Source of the DNA: Anaerofustis sp.
GTDB lineage: Bacteria > Bacillota > Clostridia > Eubacteriales > Anaerofustaceae
Direction of reading: 5' to 3'
Length of the DNA stretch: 64,000 nt
Assembly (NCBI RefSeq): GCF_019420015.1
Contig: NZ_JAHZIA010000039.1
Coordinates: 1-64,000 of the forward strand
Below are positions 9,511 through 18,887 of this stretch, piece by piece; the stretch's first letter is position 1; each line of letters starts with the position of its first letter. Under the pieces are notes generated by a model that had not been told where the DNA came from, made no database searches, and saw only the letters and a list, made by a program, of their open reading frames with translations. Position numbers and translations under genes: made by a program.

Positions 9511-12500
9511 AAGTCAACAAAATGCGATAACGACAAACGATAAAAACCTCCTTATAAGCGCGGGAGCAGGATGCGGAAAAACAGCAATTCTCACAAACCG
9601 TATAATAAGACTTATGCTTGAAGAAAAAAAAGACATAGACAAATTTCTTGTTGTAACTTTTACCAATGCGGCAGCAAGCGGAATGAAAGAAAAAATAAGA
9701 AAGCTTTTATATAATGAAATAAAAAAAAGCAACAGTGATAAAAAATTTCTTTTCGAGCAAATATCAAATTTAGAGAAGGCAAATATTTCCACTCTTCACT
9801 CATTTTGTATAAATATCATAAGAGAGTATTATCATCTTGTGGATACCGACCCTGCATTTAAAATAATAGACTCAACAAACGCAAATATATTAATGAACGA
9901 GGCCTTCGATAAGCTTTTTGAAGAAAGATATAAAAATAAAGATGAAAGCTTTATCAATACTTCCTTGTCATATTCATTCAATGCAGACGAAGAAGAATTT
10001 AAAAACATTTTAAAAGAAATATATTTCTTCATCTACAACAGACCAAATCCGTTTTTATGGCTGAAAAAAAACGTGGATATTTTCAAGGACAACTTTGATG
10101 ATTTAAACAACAGTATTTATATGTCTATTATCAAAGAAAAAATATCCGGCTATCTCTCACTCTCTTTGGATTATTCAAATACAGCGAAAAAAAAAGCACT
10201 TGAATTCAAAGCAGATAAAACACTAATAGAATTATTAAACAACGATATTAATGAAATAAAAAATGCAAAAAATACCCTTTATAACAATCCGGAAAAATTT
10301 ATAGAAATAAAAATTTCGGATATTTTTAAAAGATTTAAATCCAAAGACTTGGATAAAGAACAAAAAGATGAAATTCAAAAATACAGGAATGAAAGCAAAA
10401 CAATATTAAAAAAGGCACTTAGTATCTTGAATTTTAATTTTCATGATATAAAAGAAACTTTGCATAACCTGTATCCACATATGAAAAACATAGAAAAATC
10501 AATAATAGAATTTGACCAATATTACTCAGAACTAAAAAAAGAAAAAGGTGTTTTGGAATTTAAAGATACGGAACACTTATGCTTAAAAATACTGGAAGAC
10601 GAAGACGCAAGAAAAGAAATAATATCTAAATTTGATTATGTATTCGTAGACGAATACCAAGATACCAACCTCGTGCAGGAAGCAATAATTGAAAAAGTAA
10701 TACAAGAAAATAACTTATTTACCGTAGGAGATGTAAAACAAAGTATTTACCGTTTCAGACAAGCAGAACCGGAAATATTTCTAGACAGAATAGAAAAATA
10801 CAAAAAAAATAATGATATAAACAAAACCATTTATATGAACAGCAACTTCAGAACAAATAAAAATATTATACAGGGAATAAATAATCTGTTTGAAAAAATA
10901 ATGTCAAAAAAAATAGGCAAGATAGATTATGACGATAATGAAAAATTAATTCCAGGAAGAAATGAAGATATACAAAGCAAGACGGAAATACATCTCATTG
11001 ACAGTATCAAGGCAGAAGACGAAGCCTCTGTACTTAGTGACGAAGAAAAAGAAATAACTTATATTGCCCTTATGATTAATAGTTTAATCGGTAAAAAAAT
11101 TTATGATCCGGAAATAAAAGACTACAGAAAAATAAAATTCAGCGACATCTGCATATTACACAGAAGCGCCAACACAAGAATAAAAAGCATAAAAGAAATA
11201 TTTAACAAATATTCAATACCCGTTATGAGTGAAAAAGAAATTGAATATTTCAACACCCTTGAAATAGAAACCGTCAAAGATTTCCTAAGCATCATAAACA
11301 ATTTTAAAGACGATATAACACTTTTATCGGTAATGAGAAGTTCAATATTCAACTTTTCAGCAGATGAACTTTTACAGATAAAAATAGCAACTAATAACCG
11401 TTATTACTATAAATGCGTAATCGAGTATATAAAAAAAGACAACGTAGATGAGTCACTTCAAAAAAAGCTGAACAATATGATAAATACAATAGAAAATTAC
11501 AGCAAAAAGAGTCTTTATATGTCTGTAACGGAACTTATATCCAATATATATGAAGAAACAGCACTTATGGAATACATGAAAGTACTTCCTTTCGGAAACA
11601 TAAGAGAAAATAATTTAAGAACACTCTTAATAAAAGCCCAAGAATACGAGAGTTTTTCAAATGAGGGTCTATATGGTTTTATTAATTTTATGGAATATGC
11701 CAAAATACAAAATGAAAGCGGATATGCATTCAACGAAAACAACGAGAACAGCGTAAATTTCATGTCCATACATAAAAGCAAAGGACTTGAATTTCCGATA
11801 ATAATACTCATGGGATGCCACAAAATATTTAATAAATCCGACACGAAAAAACCAATCATGCTCAATAAAGATCTCGGCATATGCCCTACCCTTATAGATT
11901 TAGACAATAAATTCAAAGTAGATAGCATATTTAAAACAAGTGCAAAAATAGTTGAGAACAATGAAATGCTTAGTGAAGAAATGCGCCTTTTATATGTTGC
12001 ACTCACAAGAGCAAAGGAAAAACTCATAATAACTGCAAACATCAAAGAAAACAGCAAATACTTAGATAATATCCCTAGCCAAATAAGCCCATATATGATT
12101 GAATTTTCCAACTCATATATAGAATGGATACTAAAAGGAGTACTTGCAAAAAAAGAGTTTACAAAAGATAAAAATATCGTATTTGAAGATGAGAATTATA
12201 TTGTATACAAAAAAAGTATAAACTCATTTTTAAAACCCGACGAAAATACAAATAAAGAAAACGAAGAGCAAGAATACCTTATTGACGATGAAACAATATC
12301 CTATATAAAAGATGCATTAAACTTTACATATAAAAATATCATAAATACTAAAATCCCTAGAAAAGCAGGAGTCAGCAGTCTAAAAAATACAGACCTTTTA
12401 GAAGCTGGCAGCAATGTAATAAATTTAAGAGAAGAACCTAAGTTCAGACAACAGGAAAGTGAAATTTCTGCAGCCGAAAAAGGTAACATAGTTCATTTTA

Positions 12501-13000
12501 TATTTGAAGTAATAGATATAGAAAAGTTAAAAAACGCAAACAATATAAAAGAAGAAATAAATGCACAATTGGCAGAAATGATCCAAAAAGAAATTCTGGC
12601 ACAAAAAGAACTTGAAAGCATAAATATAAATTACATATATAATTTTTTTAAAAGCGATATAGGAATAAAATTACTAAAATCAAAAAAAATATACAGAGAG
12701 CTGCCTTTCAACTTGGCATTAAAAGCAAAAGACATTTCACCCGAGAAGTGGCAAGACAGTGAAGAAGAAATACTTGTACAGGGTATAATAGATTTAACAT
12801 TCGAAACAAATGAAAATGAAATGATATTGGTCGATTATAAAACAAGCCATTATAATACAGAAGAAAAAAAGGCATTGCTTATAAAAGATTATAAAACCCA
12901 ACTTGAATACTATAAAAAAGCAATATCAGAATTAATGAAAAAGAAAGTAACACACAGTTATATATACTTTTTAAGTAAAGATGAAATCATAGAGGTGTAA
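9497..13000 (+). CDS. addA: AddA helicase-nuclease subunit
   Basis: UvrD-like 3'-5' helicase with a C-terminal nuclease domain; with AddB it resects broken DNA ends. Visible motifs are Walker A SAGAGCGKT (about residues 22-30), motif Ia FTNAAASGMKEKI, motif II VDEYQDTN, motif III GDVKQSIYRFRQAEP, motif IV NFRTNKN, MSIHKSKGLEFP and motif VI LLYVALTRAKEKL. The nuclease domain near the C-terminus carries GNIVHFIFE, QGIIDLTFE and LVDYKTS. The length of 1167 aa is usual. GGAGGAAGC precedes the ATG inside the end of addB. This is the ATPase-competent subunit, which matters because AddB here lacks its own Walker A. Confidence 0.97.
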   Translation: MEWTESQQNAITTNDKNLLISAGAGCGKTAILTNRIIRLMLEEKKDIDKFLVVTFTNAAASGMKEKIRKLLYNEIKKSNSDKKFLFEQISNLEKANISTLHSFCINIIREYYHLVDTDPAFKIIDSTNANILMNEAFDKLFEERYKNKDESFINTSLSYSFNADEEEFKNILKEIYFFIYNRPNPFLWLKKNVDIFKDNFDDLNNSIYMSIIKEKISGYLSLSLDYSNTAKKKALEFKADKTLIELLNNDINEIKNAKNTLYNNPEKFIEIKISDIFKRFKSKDLDKEQKDEIQKYRNESKTILKKALSILNFNFHDIKETLHNLYPHMKNIEKSIIEFDQYYSELKKEKGVLEFKDTEHLCLKILEDEDARKEIISKFDYVFVDEYQDTNLVQEAIIEKVIQENNLFTVGDVKQSIYRFRQAEPEIFLDRIEKYKKNNDINKTIYMNSNFRTNKNIIQGINNLFEKIMSKKIGKIDYDDNEKLIPGRNEDIQSKTEIHLIDSIKAEDEASVLSDEEKEITYIALMINSLIGKKIYDPEIKDYRKIKFSDICILHRSANTRIKSIKEIFNKYSIPVMSEKEIEYFNTLEIETVKDFLSIINNFKDDITLLSVMRSSIFNFSADELLQIKIATNNRYYYKCVIEYIKKDNVDESLQKKLNNMINTIENYSKKSLYMSVTELISNIYEETALMEYMKVLPFGNIRENNLRTLLIKAQEYESFSNEGLYGFINFMEYAKIQNESGYAFNENNENSVNFMSIHKSKGLEFPIIILMGCHKIFNKSDTKKPIMLNKDLGICPTLIDLDNKFKVDSIFKTSAKIVENNEMLSEEMRLLYVALTRAKEKLIITANIKENSKYLDNIPSQISPYMIEFSNSYIEWILKGVLAKKEFTKDKNIVFEDENYIVYKKSINSFLKPDENTNKENEEQEYLIDDETISYIKDALNFTYKNIINTKIPRKAGVSSLKNTDLLEAGSNVINLREEPKFRQQESEISAAEKGNIVHFIFEVIDIEKLKNANNIKEEINAQLAEMIQKEILAQKELESININYIYNFFKSDIGIKLLKSKKIYRELPFNLALKAKDISPEKWQDSEEEILVQGIIDLTFETNENEMILVDYKTSHYNTEEKKALLIKDYKTQLEYYKKAISELMKKKVTHSYIYFLSKDEIIEV

Positions 13001-13001
13001 A

Positions 13002-14204
13002 ATGAATATCGCAGGAATTATAAGCGAGTACAACCCCTTTCATAACGGACACAGATATCAAATCGAAAAAATTAAAAAAGAACTAAATGCAGACGGTGTT
13101 GTTTGTATAATGAGCGGTAACTTTACCCAAAGAGGCGAATTATCCATCATAGATAAATACAAAAAAGCACAAATAGCCGTTAGCAATGGAGCAAATCTGG
13201 TTATAGAATTACCTTTTGTTTATGCATCTTCCACTGCAGAAATATTCGCTTCAGCAGCGGTAAGAATTTTAAACAAGCTGGGAGTAATAAATTATTTATC
13301 TTTCGGTATGGAAGACAATACAAAACTTAATGAAATAAAAGAAATATGCAATATTCTTATAAATGAAAGCAACGATTATAAAAATAATTTAAAAAAATTT
13401 TTAGATATGGGTATATCTTATATTGAAGCAAGAGAGCTTTCTTTAAAAGAGTTATTAAATTCGGATATTTCTTTTATTAAATCACCCAACAATATTCTCG
13501 CAACGGAATATATCAAAGAACTTATAAAGATAAAATCCGATATAATACCATATCCCATAAAAAGAACCTCTTCATATAAAAGCACAAACAGTTTGGATAA
13601 ATTTTTAAGTGCATACGGAATAAGAGAAAAAATGTTCAAAGAAGAAGATATATCGGATTTTGTACCAATAAACGCAATAAAAATATACAGCAAGCTTTCT
13701 TACAAAAACAAAAGAAAACTCGATGATTACTTTTTTGCTATAAAAACCATAATCATGGCAATGGAAAGTGACGATTTATACAAATTTATGGACATAGAAA
13801 CAGGACTTAATAACAGAATCTATAATCATATTTTTCAAGATGATTCAATAAATGATTTTTTAAACAACGTATCAACAAAAAGATATACCAAAAACAGAAT
13901 TAGAAGAATTCTTGTGCATATACTTAACGATTATCAAAAAAAAGAAGTAGATAAATTCAAAATATATACACCGAATTATATAAAAATATTGGGATTTGAT
14001 AACATCGGCAGAAAAATCATCAAAGAAATAAAAAACAATTGCGATATAAAAATATTCAATAACTTTAACAAAGATATTTATAAACTAGAAGAAACTGATA
14101 TAGAAATTATAAAGAAAAATATAAAAGCAGATAATATATATAATATAGACCATGATAAATTTAATTTGGACTTCTATAAAAATGCATTTTACAAGGACAA
14201 GTAG
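13002..14204 (+). CDS. tmcAL: tRNA(Met) cytidine acetate ligase (YlbM family)
   Basis: Makes N4-acetylcytidine at the wobble position of elongator tRNA-Met from acetate and ATP. The nucleotidyltransferase signature is at the N-terminus (GIISEYNPFHNGHRYQ), followed by MSGNFTQRGE and ELPFVYASSTAEIFA, the family hallmarks. The length of 400 aa is normal. The start is separated from the addA stop by a single base, with GAGGTG as ribosome site inside the end of addA, so translation is probably coupled. Confidence 0.93.
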   Translation: MNIAGIISEYNPFHNGHRYQIEKIKKELNADGVVCIMSGNFTQRGELSIIDKYKKAQIAVSNGANLVIELPFVYASSTAEIFASAAVRILNKLGVINYLSFGMEDNTKLNEIKEICNILINESNDYKNNLKKFLDMGISYIEARELSLKELLNSDISFIKSPNNILATEYIKELIKIKSDIIPYPIKRTSSYKSTNSLDKFLSAYGIREKMFKEEDISDFVPINAIKIYSKLSYKNKRKLDDYFFAIKTIIMAMESDDLYKFMDIETGLNNRIYNHIFQDDSINDFLNNVSTKRYTKNRIRRILVHILNDYQKKEVDKFKIYTPNYIKILGFDNIGRKIIKEIKNNCDIKIFNNFNKDIYKLEETDIEIIKKNIKADNIYNIDHDKFNLDFYKNAFYKDK

Positions 14205-14218
14205 CATATAAATAAAAT

Positions 14219-15313
14219 ATGAAAAAAAAGAATTTTTTATATTTTATTATTTTATGTACACTATTAATATACTTGTTTTTTAAAACCGATAATGCAATGG
14301 GAGCAATAAAAGAAGGCGCCGAGTTATTTTTTGTAAGTGTTCTCCCTTCTCTTTTCCCTTTTCTTGTAATATCAAATATATTTTTTATGCTTGATTATAC
14401 TAAGTACCTGTCAAAAATATTCAATCCTTTCATGAGTAAATACTTCAAAGTAAGTGGAAGCGGAGCATACCCATTAATAACAAGTATAATCTCAGGATAC
14501 CCGATAGGAAGCAAAACAGTAAGTGAAATGTATCTAAACGGAGATTTATCTTATAAGGATGCAAATAAACTAATCGCAATATGCTCAACCCCAGGCCCCA
14601 TATTTGTCATAGGAACGGTTGCAACATCATTTTTTAATATTCCCATTATGGGTGCTATTATCTTACTGAGTATATATTCATCCCTTTTTATATATGCATC
14701 TGTATTCTTTAAACAAGAAGCCAATACATATAATCATCATCAGCATTACTCCTATAAAAAACATCACAATATCGGAAAAGTATTATCAAAAAGCATAAAA
14801 AACAGCATGGAAACACTCATAAACGTACTCGGATATATTATGTTTTTTTCTCTTATAATAAACATATTTGATTCTATGATATTAACAAATTTATCAATGC
14901 TTCCTTTCAAATCAAGTCTGTTTTTATCCAACTTCATAAAAGGACTTCTGGAAATGACCATCGGAATCAAAGGAATAAGTGAATTAAGCTATATTCCAAT
15001 ACCGATTATAATTGCGTCAATAACCTTCATTCTGTCCTTTGGAGGCTTATGTGCCAATATGCAATGCATATCATTCATATCAAATACAGATTTAAATATA
15101 AAAGGATATTTATTTGCAAAAATTAAGCTCGGAATTATATCAGGAGGCCTGGCATATATTTTAAGTTCATTTTTCCTTCGAGGAGTTACATCAACAATAA
15201 ACATCGGTATAAATATGCCTTTTACTTTCAACCTTACTTCATCGCTGTTGTTTACCGTAATATATACATTTATAATATTTACAACCGCAGCATTAATAAA
15301 AAAAGAGATATGA
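14219..15313 (+). CDS. ylbJ: Sporulation integral membrane protein YlbJ
   Basis: Multi-pass membrane protein of the nucleoside-recognition (Gate) superfamily; in B. subtilis it is expressed in the mother cell under sigma-E and is needed for spore cortex formation. Visible features are an N-terminal membrane segment (about residues 5-22), FVSVLPSLFPFLVISNIF, the YPLITSIISGYPIGSK motif and CSTPGPIFVIGTVA, plus several further hydrophobic helices. The length of 364 aa is close to the usual. It follows tmcAL by 14 bases, matching the ylbM/ylbJ neighbourhood seen in Firmicutes. Its presence supports a spore-forming ancestry. I saw no clear separate sigma-E promoter. Confidence 0.9.
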   Translation: MKKKNFLYFIILCTLLIYLFFKTDNAMGAIKEGAELFFVSVLPSLFPFLVISNIFFMLDYTKYLSKIFNPFMSKYFKVSGSGAYPLITSIISGYPIGSKTVSEMYLNGDLSYKDANKLIAICSTPGPIFVIGTVATSFFNIPIMGAIILLSIYSSLFIYASVFFKQEANTYNHHQHYSYKKHHNIGKVLSKSIKNSMETLINVLGYIMFFSLIINIFDSMILTNLSMLPFKSSLFLSNFIKGLLEMTIGIKGISELSYIPIPIIIASITFILSFGGLCANMQCISFISNTDLNIKGYLFAKIKLGIISGGLAYILSSFFLRGVTSTINIGINMPFTFNLTSSLLFTVIYTFIIFTTAALIKKEI

Positions 15314-15328
15314 ATTCATATCTCTTTA
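15300..15328. terminator. Bidirectional terminator between ylbJ and the coiled-coil gene
   Basis: A perfect palindrome AAAGAGATATG/CATATCTCTTT, with A/T runs on both sides, overlaps the last codons and stop of ylbJ and touches the stop codon of the converging gene. Confidence 0.75.
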
Positions 15329-15817
15329 TTCACCTTCTTTTATTTCAGGAGTTCTGCTGTTTATTGCAGATTTCCTAAGCTCTTTTAATTCTATTTTGTT
15401 GTCTTCGACTGTATTCATCATATCCCTTAATTTATCCTGCAAATCCTTAAGCATTGCCGCAGAATATTCAATAGAGCCGATTCTCATATTTAAAGATTCT
15501 GAATTTGCCTTTTTTAACATATCTTGAGCTTTATTATAAGCACTTCTTGTTATCTCGTCCGAATCTATAAGTTCTTTAACTTTTCTTTCGGCAGCATTCA
15601 TTATCTTATTTGCCTCTCTCTCAGCATTACCTATAATCATTTTTTCCTGTTCATTGATTCTTATGGCATCTTTTAAATCTCCGGGCATTTCAGCTCTAAC
15701 CTCATCCAATAAATCAAGAACCTCATCAGGATCAACAATTATTTTTGTAGAAAAAGGAACTGTTGCACCATTTTCAACCAAATCCTGTAACTTATCCAAT
15801 AATTCTAAAACTTTCAT
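15326..15817 (-). CDS. Coiled-coil protein of the clostridial 'ATPase' / DivIVA-like type, 163 aa
   Basis: A soluble, mostly helical protein with a long central coiled coil (about residues 50-150) rich in Glu, Lys and Ala, resembling F-type b-subunit or V-type subunit H stalk sequences; automated annotations often call this family 'ATPase', but no nucleotide-binding motif is present. The N-terminus (VLELLDKLQDLVENGATVPFS, PDEVLDLLDEVRAEMP) is the conserved part. It is the last gene after coaD, two bases apart, in the asp23-to-coaD operon, a position where Clostridia commonly carry it. Its function is unknown. Confidence 0.85.
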   Translation of the reverse strand: MKVLELLDKLQDLVENGATVPFSTKIIVDPDEVLDLLDEVRAEMPGDLKDAIRINEQEKMIIGNAEREANKIMNAAERKVKELIDSDEITRSAYNKAQDMLKKANSESLNMRIGSIEYSAAMLKDLQDKLRDMMNTVEDNKIELKELRKSAINSRTPEIKEGE

Positions 15818-15819
15818 AT

Positions 15820-16305
15820 CTACTCTCCCTTATATTTTTCTATAAGTGCGCTGTTTACACATTCAGGAACCATACTCGACACATCTCCCCCGAACTCCGC
15901 TATTTGCTTTATATTGCTGGAAGAAACGTAAGTATACTTATTGCTTGCAACAAAGAATACACTTTCAACTTCTTTATTCAATTTTCTATTAATTGTGGCC
16001 ATTTGAAACTCATATTCAAAATCCGTAAGAGCTCTAAGTCCTCTGATTAAAATGTATGTGTCTTTAATATTACAGTAATCCGCAATAAGCCCGGTATAAA
16101 CATCAATTTCTACCTTATCACCTAAATCCCTTACACTTTCTTCTAAAAGGTGAACTCTTTCGTCCAATGAAAAAAGATGCGATTTTGCCGTATTTTCCAT
16201 AAGTACAACATAAATCTTATCGAATACTTTTGCCCCCCTGTTAATTATGTCAACATGTCCGTTTGTAATCGGGTCAAAACTTCCTGCGTATATTGCTTTT
16301 TTCAT
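15820..16305 (-). CDS. coaD: Phosphopantetheine adenylyltransferase
   Basis: Joins 4'-phosphopantetheine and ATP to dephospho-CoA, the penultimate step of coenzyme A synthesis. The nucleotidyltransferase site is at the N-terminus: YAGSFDPITNGHVDII (the T/HxGH-type motif), then IRGLRALTDFEYE, then the C-terminal YTYVSSSNIKQIAEFGGDV. The length of 161 aa is standard. It abuts rsmD with no spare base (stop of rsmD at 16306), the usual rsmD-coaD pair. Confidence 0.97.
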   Translation of the reverse strand: MKKAIYAGSFDPITNGHVDIINRGAKVFDKIYVVLMENTAKSHLFSLDERVHLLEESVRDLGDKVEIDVYTGLIADYCNIKDTYILIRGLRALTDFEYEFQMATINRKLNKEVESVFFVASNKYTYVSSSNIKQIAEFGGDVSSMVPECVNSALIEKYKGE

Positions 16306-16848
16306 CTATTCCTCCAAAACAAAAAAGTCGATACTTGTAAGTGAATAAGACTTTGTTCTAATTTTAACCGTATTTTTATATTCTCCGATTGGCATATTTT
16401 TATCATGTTCGACAATTAATATTCCATCTTTACATAGTATATCACATTTAATGATATTTTCTATCAAATTTTTTAGTTTTTCATAATTATACGGAGGATC
16501 CATAAAAATCACATCAAATTTTTCCTTTGTTGTGTTTACAAAACTTACCGCATCTTTTTTTATAACCACGCTCTCTTCTTCGCACTTCGTTTTTTTTATG
16601 TTTCTTTTTATAAGACGTATACTGTCCATATTATTATCCACAAAATAACTTTTTTTACACCCTCGACTTATTGCCTCAATTCCGATAGCACCACTCCCGG
16701 CAAACAAATCAAGAACCTTACTTCCCCCAACATAAGGCATAATAATATTGAACAAGTCTTCCTTTATTCTGTCTGTTGTAGGTCTGACTCTTCTGTCCTT
16801 TGGACTCTCCAGATTCGTACCTCTCATTTTTCCTGATATAACTCTCAT
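16306..16848 (-). CDS. rsmD: 16S rRNA (guanine966-N2)-methyltransferase
   Basis: SAM-dependent methyltransferase acting on 16S rRNA. It shows RVISGKMRGTNLESP at the N-terminus, RPTTDRIKEDLFNI, the SAM-binding VLDLFAGSGAIGIEAISRG and the catalytic DPPY (VIFMDPPYNYE). The length of 180 aa is normal. It lies between recG and coaD in a tightly packed operon. Confidence 0.95.
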   Translation of the reverse strand: MRVISGKMRGTNLESPKDRRVRPTTDRIKEDLFNIIMPYVGGSKVLDLFAGSGAIGIEAISRGCKKSYFVDNNMDSIRLIKRNIKKTKCEEESVVIKKDAVSFVNTTKEKFDVIFMDPPYNYEKLKNLIENIIKCDILCKDGILIVEHDKNMPIGEYKNTVKIRTKSYSLTSIDFFVLEE

Positions 16849-16861
16849 ATTTTTAATTCCT

Positions 16862-18886
16862 TTAATTCCATGTAATATCTTTTGTAAAATTATTATATCT
16901 GTTTTTTATATATTGCAAATAATTCCTGTTTTCTTCTGTATTATCTTTAAGTATTGTTTCCATAGCTCTTTTACTTTTACTGAAAAGCTCGCTGTTTTCT
17001 ATAAGTTTATATATATTGTAGCCGTCTTTTCCACTTTGCCTTACCCCCAATATATCTCCGCTTCCCCTTGTTTTCAAATCAAATAGCGCAATTTCGAAGC
17101 CATCATTATTCTTTGAAAGGAAATTAAGCCTTTCCATACTTTTTTTACTTGGATTTTTACTTAATAAAATACAGTAAGATTCTTTGTCATTCCGCCCGAC
17201 TCTGCCACGTAACTGATGAAGGGACGCCAAACCGAATCTATCTGCCCCTTCAATAATTATAAGAGTCGCATTTTTACTGTCTATACCAACTTCTATTACG
17301 CTGGTTGCCACCAATGCACTTATCTTTCCGTCATAAAATTTCTCCATAATGCTTTCTTTTTCTTCTTCATTCATCTTACCGTGTATTAAAGAAGCATTAA
17401 TATTTTTAAAATAACTTTTCTTTAATTTATCATAAATTTTCTCGGCAGCTTCCAAGTCATCACTGTCGATTGATGGACAAACAACATAAACCTGATTATT
17501 CTTTTCTATTTCTTTTAATGCAAATTTATATACTCTATCGTAATAAGAGTAATCTTTAAAATAAGTTTTTACTTCTTTTCTTCCTTCCGGCTTTTTATCT
17601 ATTATGCTAATATCCAAATCCTTATATATACTTAAGGTAAGCGTCCTCGGAATAGGAGTTGCACTCATTACCAACGTATGCACACATTCACCTTTTTTGC
17701 TCAAAAACCCACGCTGATTAACCCCGAATCTGTGCTGTTCGTCAATCACAGCAAATCCCAAGTTATCGTATTCCAGTTTATCCGAAAACACTGCATGAGT
17801 TCCGACAATAATCCTACTTACTCCGCTTTTTATTCTTGCATAAGCTTCTTTTTTCTCCAAAGACGTCATCTTGGAATGTAAAAATTCAACTTTTATATTA
17901 AATTTATCAAAAATATTTTTTATGTTTTCATAATGCTGAGATGCCAATATTTTGGTAGGAGCACAAAATACAGCTTGAAATCCATTCGCAACCGCTTGAT
18001 ATATACCGTAAAAAGCAACAACAGTTTTCCCGCTTCCGACATCTCCCTGAATAAGTCTATTCATCTTCGTACCAGAACACAAATCCTGTTCTATATCTAA
18101 AATAACTCTGTTTTGTGATTCAGTTAGTTTAAAAGGCAGTGTTTTCATAAATTCTTCTTTACCCATTATTTTAAACACATCGCCTCTAACCCCCAGGTTT
18201 AAATTCCTATTTATAATAATAGATAAATTAAAGCCGCAAAACTCATCAAATGTCATCCTTGTATTTGCATCTTCAATATCCTTTACACTGTTTGGCAAAT
18301 GAATATTTCTATAAGCATCATAAAGAGATATAAGTTTATATTCTTCTCTTATATCATTTGGGATATAATCCTTAATCTTTATCAAATCAAGACCTTGAGA
18401 TATAAATTTCTTTAAATCATTATTTGTTATTTTGCTTTTGCTGCTCAAAGAATAAACAGGATTTAACCCTTCCTTTATACTGTCATCATCAAATCTGGTA
18501 TATTTGGGAGAAAGCATTTCATATACATTGCCTCTCTTTTCCACTTTACCGTACAATTTATATTCTATATCACTCTTAAAGTAATCGGATACATAAGGAT
18601 TATTAAAGAAGGTAGCATAAAATATACTACCTTCACTTAAAAATTTTATTTTTGTTATTTTAAGATTATGCCTTACAACTCTCGTTTTTAAAGCTTCTAA
18701 AAAAGTACATTTTACAAAAGCCTTTTGCCCCAGTACGGCATTTGCAATACCCGCAATTTTTCCCGTAAATTCATAAGTTCTGGGATAATAGTTTAGCAAA
18801 TCTTCCAAAGTATAGATACCCAAATTATTTAAAGCTTGTTCTTTTTTTTCTCCAACACCCTTTAAATCATTTAAATTATATTTCAT
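16862..18886 (-). CDS. recG: ATP-dependent DNA helicase RecG
   Basis: Branch-migrating helicase that remodels stalled forks and Holliday junctions. The N-terminal wedge/OB region starts with LKGVGEKKEQALNNLGI (an HhH-like start) and covers about residues 1-230. The helicase core shows Walker A QGDVGSGKTVVAF, DEQHRFG (motif II), MSATPIPRTL (motif III), ATSVIEVGID, and QLRGRVGR (motif VI). The length of 674 aa is standard. One base separates it from the upstream DAK2 gene. Confidence 0.97.
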   Translation of the reverse strand: MKYNLNDLKGVGEKKEQALNNLGIYTLEDLLNYYPRTYEFTGKIAGIANAVLGQKAFVKCTFLEALKTRVVRHNLKITKIKFLSEGSIFYATFFNNPYVSDYFKSDIEYKLYGKVEKRGNVYEMLSPKYTRFDDDSIKEGLNPVYSLSSKSKITNNDLKKFISQGLDLIKIKDYIPNDIREEYKLISLYDAYRNIHLPNSVKDIEDANTRMTFDEFCGFNLSIIINRNLNLGVRGDVFKIMGKEEFMKTLPFKLTESQNRVILDIEQDLCSGTKMNRLIQGDVGSGKTVVAFYGIYQAVANGFQAVFCAPTKILASQHYENIKNIFDKFNIKVEFLHSKMTSLEKKEAYARIKSGVSRIIVGTHAVFSDKLEYDNLGFAVIDEQHRFGVNQRGFLSKKGECVHTLVMSATPIPRTLTLSIYKDLDISIIDKKPEGRKEVKTYFKDYSYYDRVYKFALKEIEKNNQVYVVCPSIDSDDLEAAEKIYDKLKKSYFKNINASLIHGKMNEEEKESIMEKFYDGKISALVATSVIEVGIDSKNATLIIIEGADRFGLASLHQLRGRVGRNDKESYCILLSKNPSKKSMERLNFLSKNNDGFEIALFDLKTRGSGDILGVRQSGKDGYNIYKLIENSELFSKSKRAMETILKDNTEENRNYLQYIKNRYNNFTKDITWN

Positions 18887-18887
18887 T

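Noticed and set aside
11515..12111. Long open frame (198 codons) on the minus strand inside addA
   Set aside because: It lies wholly within a strongly supported helicase gene. It is hydrophobic only because it reads the complement of an A-rich coding sequence, and it has no ribosome site.
15326..15817. F- or V-type ATP synthase stalk subunit
   Set aside because: The coiled-coil similarity is compositional. There is no membrane anchor and no other ATP synthase gene nearby.
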